A stretch of 64,000 nucleotides of DNA from Bacteroidales bacterium (GTDB lineage: Bacteria > Bacteroidota > Bacteroidia > Bacteroidales > ML635J-15), in contig JAFZWY010000015.1 of assembly GCA_017617125.1 (NCBI GenBank), positions 1-64,000 of the forward strand, in the 5' to 3' direction. A program made the position numbers and the translations under genes. This document shows, piece after piece, positions 9,501 to 16,688 of this stretch; the first letter of the stretch is position 1, and each line of letters starts with the position of its first letter. The notes under the pieces are model-generated. The model saw nothing but the letters and a program-made list of their open reading frames with translations, was not told the DNA's origin and searched no databases.

Positions 9501-12120
9501 TAGTGTCGATGCCTATACTTATACAATTACTGATGAGAATAATTGTTCGGCAACTGGAAATATTCTTATTCAGGAACCCAATCCTATTACCATAAGTTTT
9601 GAAAATATCGTTGCGCAGACTTGTGAAACAGTTGGTAGTGCAGACCTTTCTATTTCCGGTGGAACTGGCGTTTTCTCGTATTCGTTTGATAATGGAAATG
9701 CAAGTACCTATAATTCTGTAACTACCATAAATTTGACATCAGGAACGCATTCTGTTACCGTTTCCGATGCCAACGGATGTTCTGTGACACAAACAATAAA
9801 TATCGGCAGCGGAACAACAATGTCGTTGTCTGTGCCCGATACTACGCATGTGCTTTGCAACGGAGGAAACAATGGTAGTTTCTCGATAGAGGTTGCCAAC
9901 GGAACATCACCATATTCTATAGCATGGACATCTGGTATTATTACAGAAAATACAAGCTCTCATATTTTCGAAAATTTGTTGGGCGGCACTTATGCTGTTA
10001 ATGTTACCGATGCAAATGGTTGCTCTGCGTCGGTTTCGGTAAGCATTCAGGAGCCGTCACCGGTTGTCGCTACTTCGTCAGCTGCCCAGATACTTTGTCA
10101 TGGAGGATCTGCTGCCGTTACAGTTTCGGCGGTTGGTGGTGTCGCACCATATCAGAATACAGGTACTTATACCTTGTCGGCAGGCGATTACGATTATATT
10201 GTAACCGATGCAAATGGATGTCCGTCTCCTGTACACGTGCATCTTGCAGAGCCGTCGGCTCTGTCGGTAACTGCATCGACCACTGATGCTCAGTGTAACG
10301 GCGGAAATGGTAGCGCACATTTGCAAATTTCTGGAGGCGTTTCTCCATACACTGTGCATTGGCAGGACAATTCGACAGGTGTCAATAATACCCATTTGCC
10401 GGTAAATACCACTTTCGGCTATACTGTTACCGATCAAAACGGATGTACAGAACAGGGTTCGGTTTCTGCATCACAGCCAGAAAGTCTTGCTCTTGAACTT
10501 TCTGCAGAATCTGTGTCCTGCTATGGACTTTCGGACGGCAGAGTCTCGATTGCTACGTTGAGCGGAGGAACTCAGCCTTATACATATTCGTGGAACAATG
10601 GACATCAGGGAAATTCGTTGTCGGGTGTTGCTTCTGGTAATTATACTCTTACGGTTAACGATGCTCATGGATGCTCTGTAGTGGCAAATGCTACGGTGTC
10701 GCAGCCTTCGGCATTGTCGGCTAGAGCAATTGCGACAAATGTCAATTGTGGTGTTTCGGCAGGTTCGCTGATGTTGAATGTCTTTGGTGGAACGACACCA
10801 TATACTTATGTATGGTCGAATGGAAGCCAGTCTGATTCTCAGTCTGGAGTTACCGAAGGCGTTTATTCGGTGACAGTTACCGACGATAATGGATGTTCTG
10901 CAACTTCGTCCGCAAGTGTCGGTATTATAGGAAGCATTGCTGTTTCTATCGATGAGGTTTCACATATTTCGTGTTATGGAATGTCGGATGCTTCGATTGT
11001 GGCGGCAGCCGAGAATGTGCAGCAGCCAGCATTGTATATGTGGAGCAACGGAATGACAAGTACTACGCTGAATGGACTCGATGCAGGCACGTATTCGGTC
11101 ACAGTAAGCGATGCGTGGGGCTGTTTTGGTACTGCAAGTTATCGTGTGGTTTCGCCAACTGCAATTACGATGTCTTCGCAGGTTGTTAATCCGCATTGCT
11201 ACAATTCTGCCGATGGATCGATTTCTGTCGAGGTCGGAGGTGGAAGGCCCCCTTACAATTATATGTGGACTAACGGAAGCATGAGCACGAGTCTGATAAA
11301 TGTGCGTGCTGGAACATACGGACTTGTCGTTTCCGATTCTGAAGGCTGTATTTTGCGTCACGACTTTACATTGAGTTCGCCACAGATGATTACTATAGAA
11401 ACTGAAATTGTCGATGCAACTTGTTATGGACAGGCCAACGGAACAATGACGGTAACAGCATTGGGTGGTGTTGGTCATTATATGTTTGGTATTGGCAAAA
11501 ATCCTACTATGCAAGACGATAGCATATTCGAACATCTTGCTGCGGGCTTCTACAATGTAGTGGCAAGCGATGCAAACGGTTGTACGGCCGATGTCCAGGT
11601 TACTGTATTGCAACCCGAAAGAATACAGTTAGATTTTGCCATTAAGGAACCGACATGCCGTGACAGTAACGATGGCTCTATTGAAATTTTTGCAAGTGGT
11701 GGCGCTCAGCCTTATGTATATGCACTCGACTCTTATGTGTCCGATTCTTCACTGTTCGAAAAATTGAATCCAGGTTTGTACAGCGTTGCCGTTACCGATG
11801 CAAACGGATGTTTTGTTGTCGAGCGCGGAATCGTTGTCCCTGCCAACTGGATAAATTGTATCGACATTCCCGATGTATTCACACCTAACGGCGATGGCAT
11901 TAACGACGAGTGGATAATCGAGCATATAGACATGTTCCCCGAAGCACATATTTATGTTTTCAATCGCTGGGGACAGTTGCTCTACAAGGGACAAGGCAAC
12001 GATGCACCGTGGGATGGACGTTTCCGCGGACATTTCGTGCCCTCTGGCGTATATACCTACATTGTCGACTTGGGCGAAAATAAGGATAAGTTGGAAGGAA
12101 CGGTAACTGTGTTGTATTAG
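3595..12120 (+). CDS. Giant T9SS type B surface protein with SprB-like repeats
   Basis: About 2841 residues. A signal peptide (LVVCLAFLILYSSSVLA) is followed by a DUF7948-like N-terminal domain and an SBBP-type repeat region to about residue 780. The remainder holds a CxxG-type SprB repeat, an inserted stretch at about 947-1365 that includes a putative-Ig segment (GLPDGLSINASTGVISGTP) and a jelly-roll-like segment, then more SprB-like repeats; I count 19 in total. Each repeat has paired cysteines and endings like TVTDANGC, suggesting disulfides. The C-terminus (VFTPNGDGINDEW to the end) is a type B T9SS/gliding CTD, so the protein is secreted and probably surface-attached, as SprB-type adhesins are. 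ATG 3580 is an alternative start; 3595 fits the possible promoter at 3570. Ligand unknown. Confidence 0.9.
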   Translation: MAKRLVVCLAFLILYSSSVLAKNAGFISDIDRNPVFEQNLGQIVDASRNRCDNVFFKAEINGATAFFTNEGVTFSFSSVELSEYMQIIMGIKENPYAPEEWKEIRRKVESGDYHGADIAPKVQSAVLRIQFLGANLTKVIGEEKKLETRNYFTPEFPDGLYGVPTFQKIRYSEVYPNVDLLFYIENGLLKYDFELSPNANLSDIKLLFSGQKSISIDENGNVVVEAESVKLYDHAPKCYQEGNLLESRFYLDKDTIKFEVDGYDRSKGLIIDPVLNWSTYFHDGTSTQAFNSWVTRPLWNSQGDMFLIMSSSSNSFPTVNPGGNAYFEQTDGGLWASDNQVQIVKYNTNKEVVWATYYCNTQDAYVKSGNQSAVIDNNDNLYVSGSLFYAYSSEESFPLYNPGNGAYYETALGNNRNFILEFNSLTGQRLWATMFCTRGSFSSSLEIKGMSVDNNNNLLVTGVTYTPDNSWTSIPFPATNPTGHYVNSSPAEEETPFLVRFNGSNHALNWSTYISRGGSGAYVTSQARIAIDNSNNIYIASGYSSRTAAFSGVNPGSGAYYNTTLPTSRRIALYRFSSSGALNWATLFGSTDANWEDCYDAGIDENNNLIIVGRTQGSNFYTTNPGGGAFFQSSISATGKSDGFISKFSSSGSVLWSTYIGGASTQSSSNQLYAMGLDANSNLFVSGYSCSSSYPLVQMTGSYYQSSFTGSQSVTMSQFDANGVMKWSTYYGNNTYIAEGGFNCRRLCGDKLVRLGYVNNNNGSVPTINTSGYDYYHADFEGTGSYNTDFVAEFTLTNVLPDIDLSGIEDEYCLNSTPDALPTSVNGIEGTWSPSVISTSAIVTDAEYVFTPTSPCYSPETLYVDVINCCNLAIESTNYSNPSCDGVDDGSISVTISGGTAPYSYHWSNGETTTTNSTTAQLTGLGAGTYSVTVSDSNSCQSGGARETTSECFRITDILFNSCDFTAEGYNEMVTLLIGPNDLNANNMNIDWPTSGVSFTGFCENASIVAGINASITGGGRVIAPTNGILPANSEVLIVTSTRFEYESFDFSGLDHDVYILFQCNNSVTTGHFGNSVGNTRNFSVSFTSPSCSDVVSYTPPSDENGNAVHYNADGTSEYYNNGCQAPVFFDEITLTAPDAITLSYPTISGYENVEIATVSPTTSCSGTATFSASGLPDGLSINASTGVISGTPTAQVSGNISVTISCGGCDATSNVAYNFGEEPTHDGCVIEEDFSELTAGGNTATTGNNGPSGTELTQNSISDFPTTSKAYAAGGAVKLGSGSAIGYIQTSALDLSVPFYVEFDVKGWNSVEGNIIVTISGGETQTVSYTATLNDNFETKHIDFNAATASSTVRIATSAKRAFIDNVRVCYPSSCTMTATARQTSGTCEGNIGIEVEASDGTGQLSYSWDNGAGTAAQYNNAVSGTTYNVVVTDEAGCTANASVTPVQTGLPEITPSFSPIVCNGGTTSVVLSVSGGTGAPYTYQWEGNTNTTNTISGVSAGTYNVTVRDANCSATSAITVSEPEPITFTVTSTPQICNTLGTATVSNVNGGNGGYTYAWSNSASDASVNVQAGNYNVTVRDVEGCSATATVSVGSNPTAVSFDAVASNPNCSDGTGSIAVSNIVGTANYTIAWTGGSQDGVSADNYTITGLGTGSYTVTVTDANGCSATQSGLSVEIPAEITYSVSMVEQVCATPGTITLENVAGGNGGYSYVWHNSTGEVVGTDSNVLSGINAGVYNLTVSDANDCEVTDAITLGSSSGSVSFTSVAHDLLCYADGSGRIEVQSITGNSPYSVAWSSASANGTQDNITASQYEITNLPVGSYTVVVTDADQCSQMATAVVSQPDSLAATASLLAAIKCHGDHFGVTAGASGGYLETGNEYSYHWSNNVNQQSQSGLSEYGPYNVTVSDDNGCFAMASLEAIEPTLLQIAISADDILCNGQTTTVSVTGSGGTGAYTGTGSFENVSASVDAYTYTITDENNCSATGNILIQEPNPITISFENIVAQTCETVGSADLSISGGTGVFSYSFDNGNASTYNSVTTINLTSGTHSVTVSDANGCSVTQTINIGSGTTMSLSVPDTTHVLCNGGNNGSFSIEVANGTSPYSIAWTSGIITENTSSHIFENLLGGTYAVNVTDANGCSASVSVSIQEPSPVVATSSAAQILCHGGSAAVTVSAVGGVAPYQNTGTYTLSAGDYDYIVTDANGCPSPVHVHLAEPSALSVTASTTDAQCNGGNGSAHLQISGGVSPYTVHWQDNSTGVNNTHLPVNTTFGYTVTDQNGCTEQGSVSASQPESLALELSAESVSCYGLSDGRVSIATLSGGTQPYTYSWNNGHQGNSLSGVASGNYTLTVNDAHGCSVVANATVSQPSALSARAIATNVNCGVSAGSLMLNVFGGTTPYTYVWSNGSQSDSQSGVTEGVYSVTVTDDNGCSATSSASVGIIGSIAVSIDEVSHISCYGMSDASIVAAAENVQQPALYMWSNGMTSTTLNGLDAGTYSVTVSDAWGCFGTASYRVVSPTAITMSSQVVNPHCYNSADGSISVEVGGGRPPYNYMWTNGSMSTSLINVRAGTYGLVVSDSEGCILRHDFTLSSPQMITIETEIVDATCYGQANGTMTVTALGGVGHYMFGIGKNPTMQDDSIFEHLAAGFYNVVASDANGCTADVQVTVLQPERIQLDFAIKEPTCRDSNDGSIEIFASGGAQPYVYALDSYVSDSSLFEKLNPGLYSVAVTDANGCFVVERGIVVPANWINCIDIPDVFTPNGDGINDEWIIEHIDMFPEAHIYVFNRWGQLLYKGQGNDAPWDGRFRGHFVPSGVYTYIVDLGENKDKLEGTVTVLY

Positions 12121-12242
12121 AAGGATGACAATATAACAGTCACACATGTTGGCTGTACACCTAGTCTGTAGTTTGACTGCTAGCATAATTTAAAAATAGA
12201 CCTTGGCAGACTTTAGGCTCGACGAGGTAAAATCTTCAATAT

Positions 12243-12270
12243 GTAAATCGTCCTTCGTAAATCGTAAATA
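12243..12270. repeat. Heptanucleotide array (GTAAATC-type), promoter-proximal
   Basis: Four consecutive 7-bp units read GTAAATC, GTCCTTC, GTAAATC, GTAAATA. The array ends 6 bases before the -7 box at 12277-12284. A closely related array lies in front of the promoter at 18962. Confidence 0.7.
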
Positions 12271-12276
12271 ATATTG

Positions 12277-12284
12277 TATCTTTG
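12277..12284 (+). promoter_or_regulatory. -7 box TATCTTTG of the glycosyltransferase gene
   Basis: TATCTTTGC matches the Bacteroidota -7 consensus and ends 16 bases before the ATG at 12301. Its presence rules out the longer frame that begins at 12274, because those codons would be promoter. Confidence 0.7.
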
Positions 12285-12300
12285 CGCCAAATTAATAATT

Positions 12301-13254
12301 ATGGATATTTCTGTTGTAGTTCCGTTGTATAACGAGGAGGAATCCTTGCCAGAATTGTGCGAATGGGTAGTACGTGTAATGAACGAGCATTCGTTTACCT
12401 ACGAAATTCTGTTTGTGAACGATGGTAGCACCGACAATTCGTGGAATGTCGTCTGCGACCTGAAGAAGAAGTTCGAGCAGGTGCGTGGCATTTCGTTCCG
12501 CAGGAACTATGGCAAGTCGGCGGCTTTGCAGGTAGGGTTCCAGGCTTGCAATGGCGATGTGGTAATCACAATGGATGCCGACATGCAGGATAGTCCCGAC
12601 GAAATCCCCGAACTTTATCGCATGATAAAGGAGGAAGGCTTCGACCTTGTGTCGGGATGGAAGAAAAAGCGCTACGACAATACATTTACAAAGAATATCC
12701 CGTCGAAAATATACAACGCTACAGCACGCCGGGTTACAGGAATCAAGTTGCACGACATGAACTGCGGACTCAAGGCATATCGCAACAAGGTGGTGAAGAA
12801 TATCGAGGTTTACGGCGAAATGCACCGCTATATTCCATATCTGGCAAAGAATGCAGGTTTCTCGAAGATAGGCGAGAAGGTTGTTGAGCATCGTAAGCGC
12901 CAGTATGGTGTATCTAAGTTCGGTTTGGACAGGTTTGTACACGGTTATTTGGACTTGTTCTCGCTGTATTTCCTGTCGCGTTTCGGCAAGCGACCGATGC
13001 ACTTTTTCGGATTGTGGGGCAGCGTGATGTTCATAATTGGTTTTATCGCAATTTGCGTGGTTGGTGGAATCAAGATTGCCGCCTTGTGCCGTCACGTACC
13101 GGCTCCGCTTGTTACCGATACCGCTTACTTCTATCTTGCTTTGGTGATGATGATTCTTGGAACACAGATGTTCCTTTCGGGATTTGTTGGCGAGATGATT
13201 GCCCGCAATTCTGCAACAAGAAACGACTATCAGATAGAGGAAACGTTGGATTAA
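12301..13254 (+). CDS. Family 2 glycosyltransferase, dolichyl-phosphate-mannose synthase-like, membrane-anchored
   Basis: 317 residues. The GT2 catalytic domain spans about 1-220: VVVPLYNEEESLP at 5-17, VNDGSTD at 39-45 and the metal/nucleotide-sugar motif DAD at 92-94 followed by MQDSPDE. Two hydrophobic segments follow at about 235-258 and 268-292, the layout of DPM1/GtrB-like enzymes that load a sugar onto a polyprenyl phosphate at the inner face of the cytoplasmic membrane. The donor and acceptor cannot be read from the sequence. Start chosen at ATG 12301 because a -7 box lies at 12277-12284. It is a single-gene unit between the giant surface gene and pta. Confidence 0.9.
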   Translation: MDISVVVPLYNEEESLPELCEWVVRVMNEHSFTYEILFVNDGSTDNSWNVVCDLKKKFEQVRGISFRRNYGKSAALQVGFQACNGDVVITMDADMQDSPDEIPELYRMIKEEGFDLVSGWKKKRYDNTFTKNIPSKIYNATARRVTGIKLHDMNCGLKAYRNKVVKNIEVYGEMHRYIPYLAKNAGFSKIGEKVVEHRKRQYGVSKFGLDRFVHGYLDLFSLYFLSRFGKRPMHFFGLWGSVMFIIGFIAICVVGGIKIAALCRHVPAPLVTDTAYFYLALVMMILGTQMFLSGFVGEMIARNSATRNDYQIEETLD

Positions 13255-13300
13255 TCCACAATATCTTTCTTGCCCATATTTTCACCCAGAATATTTGTCA

Positions 13301-13313
13301 TACGCAATGCGTA
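13301..13313. repeat. Palindrome TACGCAATGCGTA
   Basis: A perfect 6-bp inverted repeat around a central A, 6 bases from the next REP. It shares the ACGCAA core with the REP family and may be a shortened copy. Confidence 0.5.
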
Positions 13314-13318
13314 TTAAT

Positions 13319-13342
13319 CGGCGCAAATCATTGCGCCGCTAC
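13319..13342 (-). repeat. REP palindrome with GTAG lead (minus strand)
   Basis: CGGCGCAA-ATCA-TTGCGCCG has perfect 8-bp arms. On the minus strand it is preceded by GTAG, the tetranucleotide that marks REPs recognised by RAYT transposases. It matches the element at 56931 except for one compensated base pair in the stem and the loop. Confidence 0.8.
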
Positions 13343-13409
13343 AAATTGTCAACATTTAGCTCAGCGAAGCTAACCTTTAGCTCGACGCAGTCAAATCTTC
13401 AAACCATTG

Positions 13410-13456
13410 AATTTTTGAATTCTTAAATTTTTGAATTCTTAAATTTTTGAATCTTC
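13410..13456. repeat. 16-bp tandem repeat, about three copies
   Basis: AATTTTTGAATTCTTA is repeated exactly at 13410-13425 and 13426-13441; a third, diverging copy runs to 13456. Confidence 0.8.
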
Positions 13457-13574
13457 AAATTATCAAATCTTCAAACGCCGCAGGCATTCAAACGCCACTA
13501 GCCATTTTTTTTCGTTGTTAATAAATTTGCTAAAAAACATTGTTTTTGTTTGCGTCATTTCGCTACAAAAAAGT

Positions 13575-13582
13575 TACCTTTG
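13575..13582 (+). promoter_or_regulatory. -7 box TACCTTTG of pta-ackA
   Basis: TACCTTTG fits TAnnTTTG; a TTTG at 13549-13552 is a plausible -33 element. The start codon of pta is 39 bases downstream. Confidence 0.6.
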
Positions 13583-13621
13583 GTTTTTCAAATTTTGGAA
13601 CAATAAAATTATAATACAACA

Positions 13622-14632
13622 ATGGATTTGATTCAAGAAATTATCAGAAATGCGCAGGCAAACAAACAGCGCATCGTACTCCCCGAAGGTGACGAACCTC
13701 GTACATTAAAGGCTGCAGACCAGATTATTGCAGACGGAATCGCCGATGTAATCCTTATCGGTCCTGCACAGAAAATTGCTGAAATGACAGCCGAATTCGG
13801 TTTGAAGAACATCAGCAAGGCTCGCATTATCGACCCGAAGAACAACCCCGAAAAGCAGAAGTATGCCGAAATGCTTTACGAAATCCGCAAGGCAAAAGGT
13901 ATGACAATGGAACAGGCCGAAGGTCTTGCCGAGAACTTCATGTACCTCGGTATCCTCTTGGTTAAGGCTGGCGAAGCCGACGGTCTCGTAAGCGGTGCCC
14001 GCTCGACCACAGGCGACATGCTCCGTCCTGCATTGCAGATTATCAAGACTGTTCCTGGTGTTAGCTGCGTATCTGGTGCATTCATCATGTTCCTCCCCGA
14101 AGGCAGCAAGTACGGAACCGACGGCAAGATGGTATTCGCCGACTGCGCCGTTACTCCAATGCCAGATGCAAAACAGCTAGCAGAAATCGCTGTTTGCACC
14201 GCCGACACTGCAAAGAACATTGCAAAGATCGACCCGGCAGTTGCTATCCTCAGCTTCTCGACCAAGGGTTCGGCTAAGCACGAAGTTGTTGACAAGGTTA
14301 TCGAAGCTACACGTCTTGCACAGGAAGCTCGTCCCGACCTGCTTCTCGACGGTGAACTTCAGGCCGATGCAGCTATCGTTCCATCAGTTGGTTCGAGCAA
14401 GGCTCCGGGCAGCAAGGTTGCTGGTAAGGCTAACACCTTGGTATTCCCGTGCCTCGAAGTCGGTAACATCGCTTACAAGCTCGTTCAGCGTCTTGCTGGT
14501 GCCGAAGCAGTTGGTCCAGTTTTGCAGGGCCTCGCTAAGCCGTGCAACGACCTCAGCCGCGGATGCTCGGTAGAAGATGTTTACAAACTTGTTGCAATAA
14601 CCTGCAACCAGGCAATAGCTCAGAAAAAATAA
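13622..14632 (+). CDS. pta: Phosphate acetyltransferase
   Basis: 336 residues, the length of a stand-alone PTA_PTB catalytic domain without the N-terminal extension of enterobacterial Pta. It converts acetyl-CoA and phosphate to acetyl phosphate and CoA. Typical stretches are RIVLPEGDEPRTLKAADQI (about 17-35), GLVSGARSTTGDMLRPALQI (about 121-140), and ANTLVFPCLEVGNIAYKLVQ (about 270-289). It is followed 25 bp later by ackA; both share the promoter at 13575-13582. Codon use is strongly biased (many GGT, CTC, AAG), as in highly expressed genes, which fits a core energy pathway. Confidence 0.97.
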   Translation: MDLIQEIIRNAQANKQRIVLPEGDEPRTLKAADQIIADGIADVILIGPAQKIAEMTAEFGLKNISKARIIDPKNNPEKQKYAEMLYEIRKAKGMTMEQAEGLAENFMYLGILLVKAGEADGLVSGARSTTGDMLRPALQIIKTVPGVSCVSGAFIMFLPEGSKYGTDGKMVFADCAVTPMPDAKQLAEIAVCTADTAKNIAKIDPAVAILSFSTKGSAKHEVVDKVIEATRLAQEARPDLLLDGELQADAAIVPSVGSSKAPGSKVAGKANTLVFPCLEVGNIAYKLVQRLAGAEAVGPVLQGLAKPCNDLSRGCSVEDVYKLVAITCNQAIAQKK

Positions 14633-14657
14633 TCATTAACAACAAAATACGTAAAAG

Positions 14658-15875
14658 ATGAAAATATTAGTTTTAAACTGCGGTAGTTCTTCAATTAAAT
14701 ACCAGCTCATCAACATTGACGCTAACAACAATTCTACCGTAATGGCAAAAGGTCTTCTCGAAAGAATAGGCCTCGAAATGGGAGAATTCACCCACAAGTA
14801 CAACGGACAGAAGCACTACGAGCAGACTCCAATCGCCGACCACACTGCCGGTATCAGAATGGTTCTCAAGGCTCTCACCGATCCGGAAATGGGTGTAATC
14901 AAGGACTTAAAGGAAATCGAAGCTGTAGGTAACCGCGTTGCTCACGGTGGCGAACTTTTCAAGGCAAGTGCTCTCGTTAACGACGATGTAATCGAGAAGA
15001 TCAAGTCGTTGATGGAACTCGCACCACTTCACACTCCAGGTAACTTGGCAGGTATCTACGCTATGCGCGAAGTATTGCCGAATGTTCCGCAGGCAGTTGT
15101 ATTCGATACCGCTTTCCACCAGACACTTCCTCCGAAGTCGTTCCTCTATGGTTTGCCATACGAATACTACCAGAAGTATCATCTTCGTCGCTACGGCTTC
15201 CACGGAACAAGCCACGGCTTTGTAGCTGAAAAGGCTGCCAAGATGATTGGCAAGGACTGGAAAGACCTCAAGATAATTAGCTGCCACCTTGGTAGCGGTG
15301 CTTCGATTGCTGCAATCGACCACGGTAAGTCGGTTGACACCACTATGGGTCTCACAGCTCTCGAAGGTCTTATCATGGGTAGCCGTCCTGGTGATGTTGA
15401 CCCGGGTGCAGTTTTGTATATCGTTGAGAAGGAACTTGCTGCTGGCAAGACTATGAAGGATATCACAAACATCTTCTACAAGAAGAGCGGTCTTGTTGGT
15501 ATCAGCGGTGGCAAGCAGGATATGCGCGACATCCGTGCAGGCCGCGATGCAGGTGACGAAAGAAGCACCTACGCATTCGATATGTTTGCACAGCGCGTAA
15601 AACGCTACATCGGCGGTTACATGGCCGAGATGGGCGGATGCGACATCCTTCTGTTCACAGGCGGTATCGGCGAAAATGCATGGTTCATGCGTCACCCGAT
15701 ACTCGAGAACATGGAATGCCTCGGCATTAAGGTCGATATGGAAAAGAACGACAAGATTATGGGTGAAGATGCAATTATCTCAACTCCTGACTCAAAGGTT
15801 ACAACAATCGTTGTTACCACCGACGAGGAATACGTAATTGCAATGGATACCATGAAGCTTGTTTTAGGAAAATAA
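14658..15875 (+). CDS. ackA: Acetate kinase
   Basis: 405 residues, normal for AckA. It makes ATP and acetate from acetyl phosphate supplied by Pta, encoded 25 bp upstream. Family signatures are present: the N-terminal LVLNCGSSSIKYQLI (4-18), FDTAFHQTLPPKSFLYGLPY (about 150-169), RYGFHGTSHGFV (about 178-189), HLGSGASIAAI (about 210-220) and the adenosine-motif region LLFTGGIGENA (about 333-343). It is cytoplasmic. A terminator follows at 15901-15952. Together with ptb-buk the cell has two acyl-phosphate routes to ATP. Confidence 0.97.
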   Translation: MKILVLNCGSSSIKYQLINIDANNNSTVMAKGLLERIGLEMGEFTHKYNGQKHYEQTPIADHTAGIRMVLKALTDPEMGVIKDLKEIEAVGNRVAHGGELFKASALVNDDVIEKIKSLMELAPLHTPGNLAGIYAMREVLPNVPQAVVFDTAFHQTLPPKSFLYGLPYEYYQKYHLRRYGFHGTSHGFVAEKAAKMIGKDWKDLKIISCHLGSGASIAAIDHGKSVDTTMGLTALEGLIMGSRPGDVDPGAVLYIVEKELAAGKTMKDITNIFYKKSGLVGISGGKQDMRDIRAGRDAGDERSTYAFDMFAQRVKRYIGGYMAEMGGCDILLFTGGIGENAWFMRHPILENMECLGIKVDMEKNDKIMGEDAIISTPDSKVTTIVVTTDEEYVIAMDTMKLVLGK

Positions 15876-15900
15876 TCTAGAATAGGTATTCTATTATAAA

Positions 15901-15952
15901 ACGATGTCGTATTCATGATTCATCAGGATACGGCATTGTTTTTTTTGTGAAA
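15901..15952 (+). terminator. Intrinsic terminator after ackA
   Basis: ACGATGTCGTATTC pairs, with G-T wobbles, with GATACGGCATTGT around an ATGATTCATCAG loop and is followed by eight Ts. It lies about 26 bases after the stop codon. Confidence 0.75.
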
Positions 15953-16005
15953 AAACACCAATCTGAAGGGGCACAGTGAAATGGTGGACTAATAATTTTG
16001 AATAA

Positions 16006-16647
16006 ATGTCGGAAGAAAAATTTCAGGGGAAATACAGAATTACAACAATTCGTGCATCGTGGCATGATTACCGTTGCGGTGCATATTTCGTAACAATATG
16101 TACAAAAGACAGGGAACATTATTTTGGTGAAATTAAAAATGATGAAAAAGAAAATCATGTAATGAATTTGTCTAAAATCGGGAAAATTGCAGATGAATGT
16201 TGGCAGGCGATTCCACAACATTTTCCGCATGTTCAAATTCCATTATGGGTTGTAATGCCAGATCATATACATGGGATTGTAATTATTGATGATTTTGTAG
16301 AGACGCAAAATATTGCGTCTCTACATGATAACGAAACCGATCAGACGCAAAATATTGCGTCTCTACATGATAACGAAACCGATCAGACGCAAAATATTGC
16401 GTCTCTACAAGATAACGAACCCAATAAATTTGGACCACAATCAAAAAATCTGGCATCTGTTATTCGTGGATTCAAAATTGGTGTGACAAAATTTGCCCGC
16501 CAAAACAATATCCCTTTTTCATGGCAATCCAGGTATTACGACCGCATTATCCGCGATTCCGCCGAAATGAACCGCATTGCCGAATATATTGAAAACAATG
16601 TGGCAGAATGGGATATGAATAAAGATATTGATTATCAGATTAAATAA
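16006..16647 (+). CDS. REP-associated tyrosine transposase (RAYT, Y1/HUH family) with in-frame REP copies
   Basis: 213 residues. RAYTs are single-strand DNA transferases of the IS200/IS605-like Y1 family that are thought to move or maintain REP palindromes. The HUH metal motif HIH is at 87-89 within VMPDHIHGIVI, and the likely catalytic Tyr is Y194 in EYIENN. Residues about 99-140 are three near-identical 14-residue units (TQNIASLHDNETDQ) encoded by 42-bp tandem repeats that each contain a REP palindrome. The rest of the domain appears intact: no stop, and normal N- and C-terminal blocks such as IRGFKIGVTKFARQ. The insertion falls between the HUH and the C-terminal helix, where homologues have a variable linker. 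No flanking IS ends are seen, as expected for RAYTs. Confidence 0.92.
   Translation: MSEEKFQGKYRITTIRASWHDYRCGAYFVTICTKDREHYFGEIKNDEKENHVMNLSKIGKIADECWQAIPQHFPHVQIPLWVVMPDHIHGIVIIDDFVETQNIASLHDNETDQTQNIASLHDNETDQTQNIASLQDNEPNKFGPQSKNLASVIRGFKIGVTKFARQNNIPFSWQSRYYDRIIRDSAEMNRIAEYIENNVAEWDMNKDIDYQIK
16296..16426. repeat. Three 42-bp tandem units carrying REP palindromes inside the RAYT frame
   Basis: Unit 1 (16301-16342) and unit 2 (16343-16384) are identical; unit 3 (16385-16426) differs only at its end. The first palindrome is complete: TGTAGAGACGCAA at 16296-16308 pairs perfectly with TTGCGTCTCTACA at 16313-16325 around AATA. In units 2 and 3 the left flank is GATC instead of GTAG, but CTAC follows, so GTAG is still present on the minus strand. 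42 bp is 14 codons, so the frame is kept. Confidence 0.92.
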
Positions 16648-16653
16648 AACAAT

Positions 16654-16661
16654 TATTTTTG
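16654..16661 (+). promoter_or_regulatory. -7 box TATTTTTG for the barrel/S41 pair
   Basis: TATTTTTGC fits the -7 consensus and ends 27 bases before the ATG at 16689. Confidence 0.5.
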
Positions 16662-16688
16662 CAGAAATAAATTTAACATCAACAAGGC

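Larger units (their letters stand above)
13255..13621. other. Repeat-rich spacer upstream of pta
   Basis: About 370 bp without a gene. In order it holds a TACGCAATGCGTA palindrome at 13301-13313, a REP at 13319-13342, a mini-hairpin AGCGAAGCT at 13363-13371, a 16-bp tandem repeat at 13410-13456, a mini-hairpin GCCGCAGGC at 13477-13485 and the pta promoter at 13575-13582. Confidence 0.8.

Noticed and set aside
10960..11613. A 217-residue open frame antisense to the giant surface gene
   Set aside because: It lies wholly inside an established coding region, has low-complexity His/Arg/Ile content and no start context; it reflects codon bias of the sense strand. The same holds for long antisense frames opposite buk, ackA, htpG, mreB, rodA, hppA and gyrA.
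12121..12300. tRNA or other RNA gene in the spacer before the glycosyltransferase
   Set aside because: No cloverleaf, anticodon arm or conserved T-arm motif was found here or in the other spacers; the structure is explained by short repeats and the promoter.
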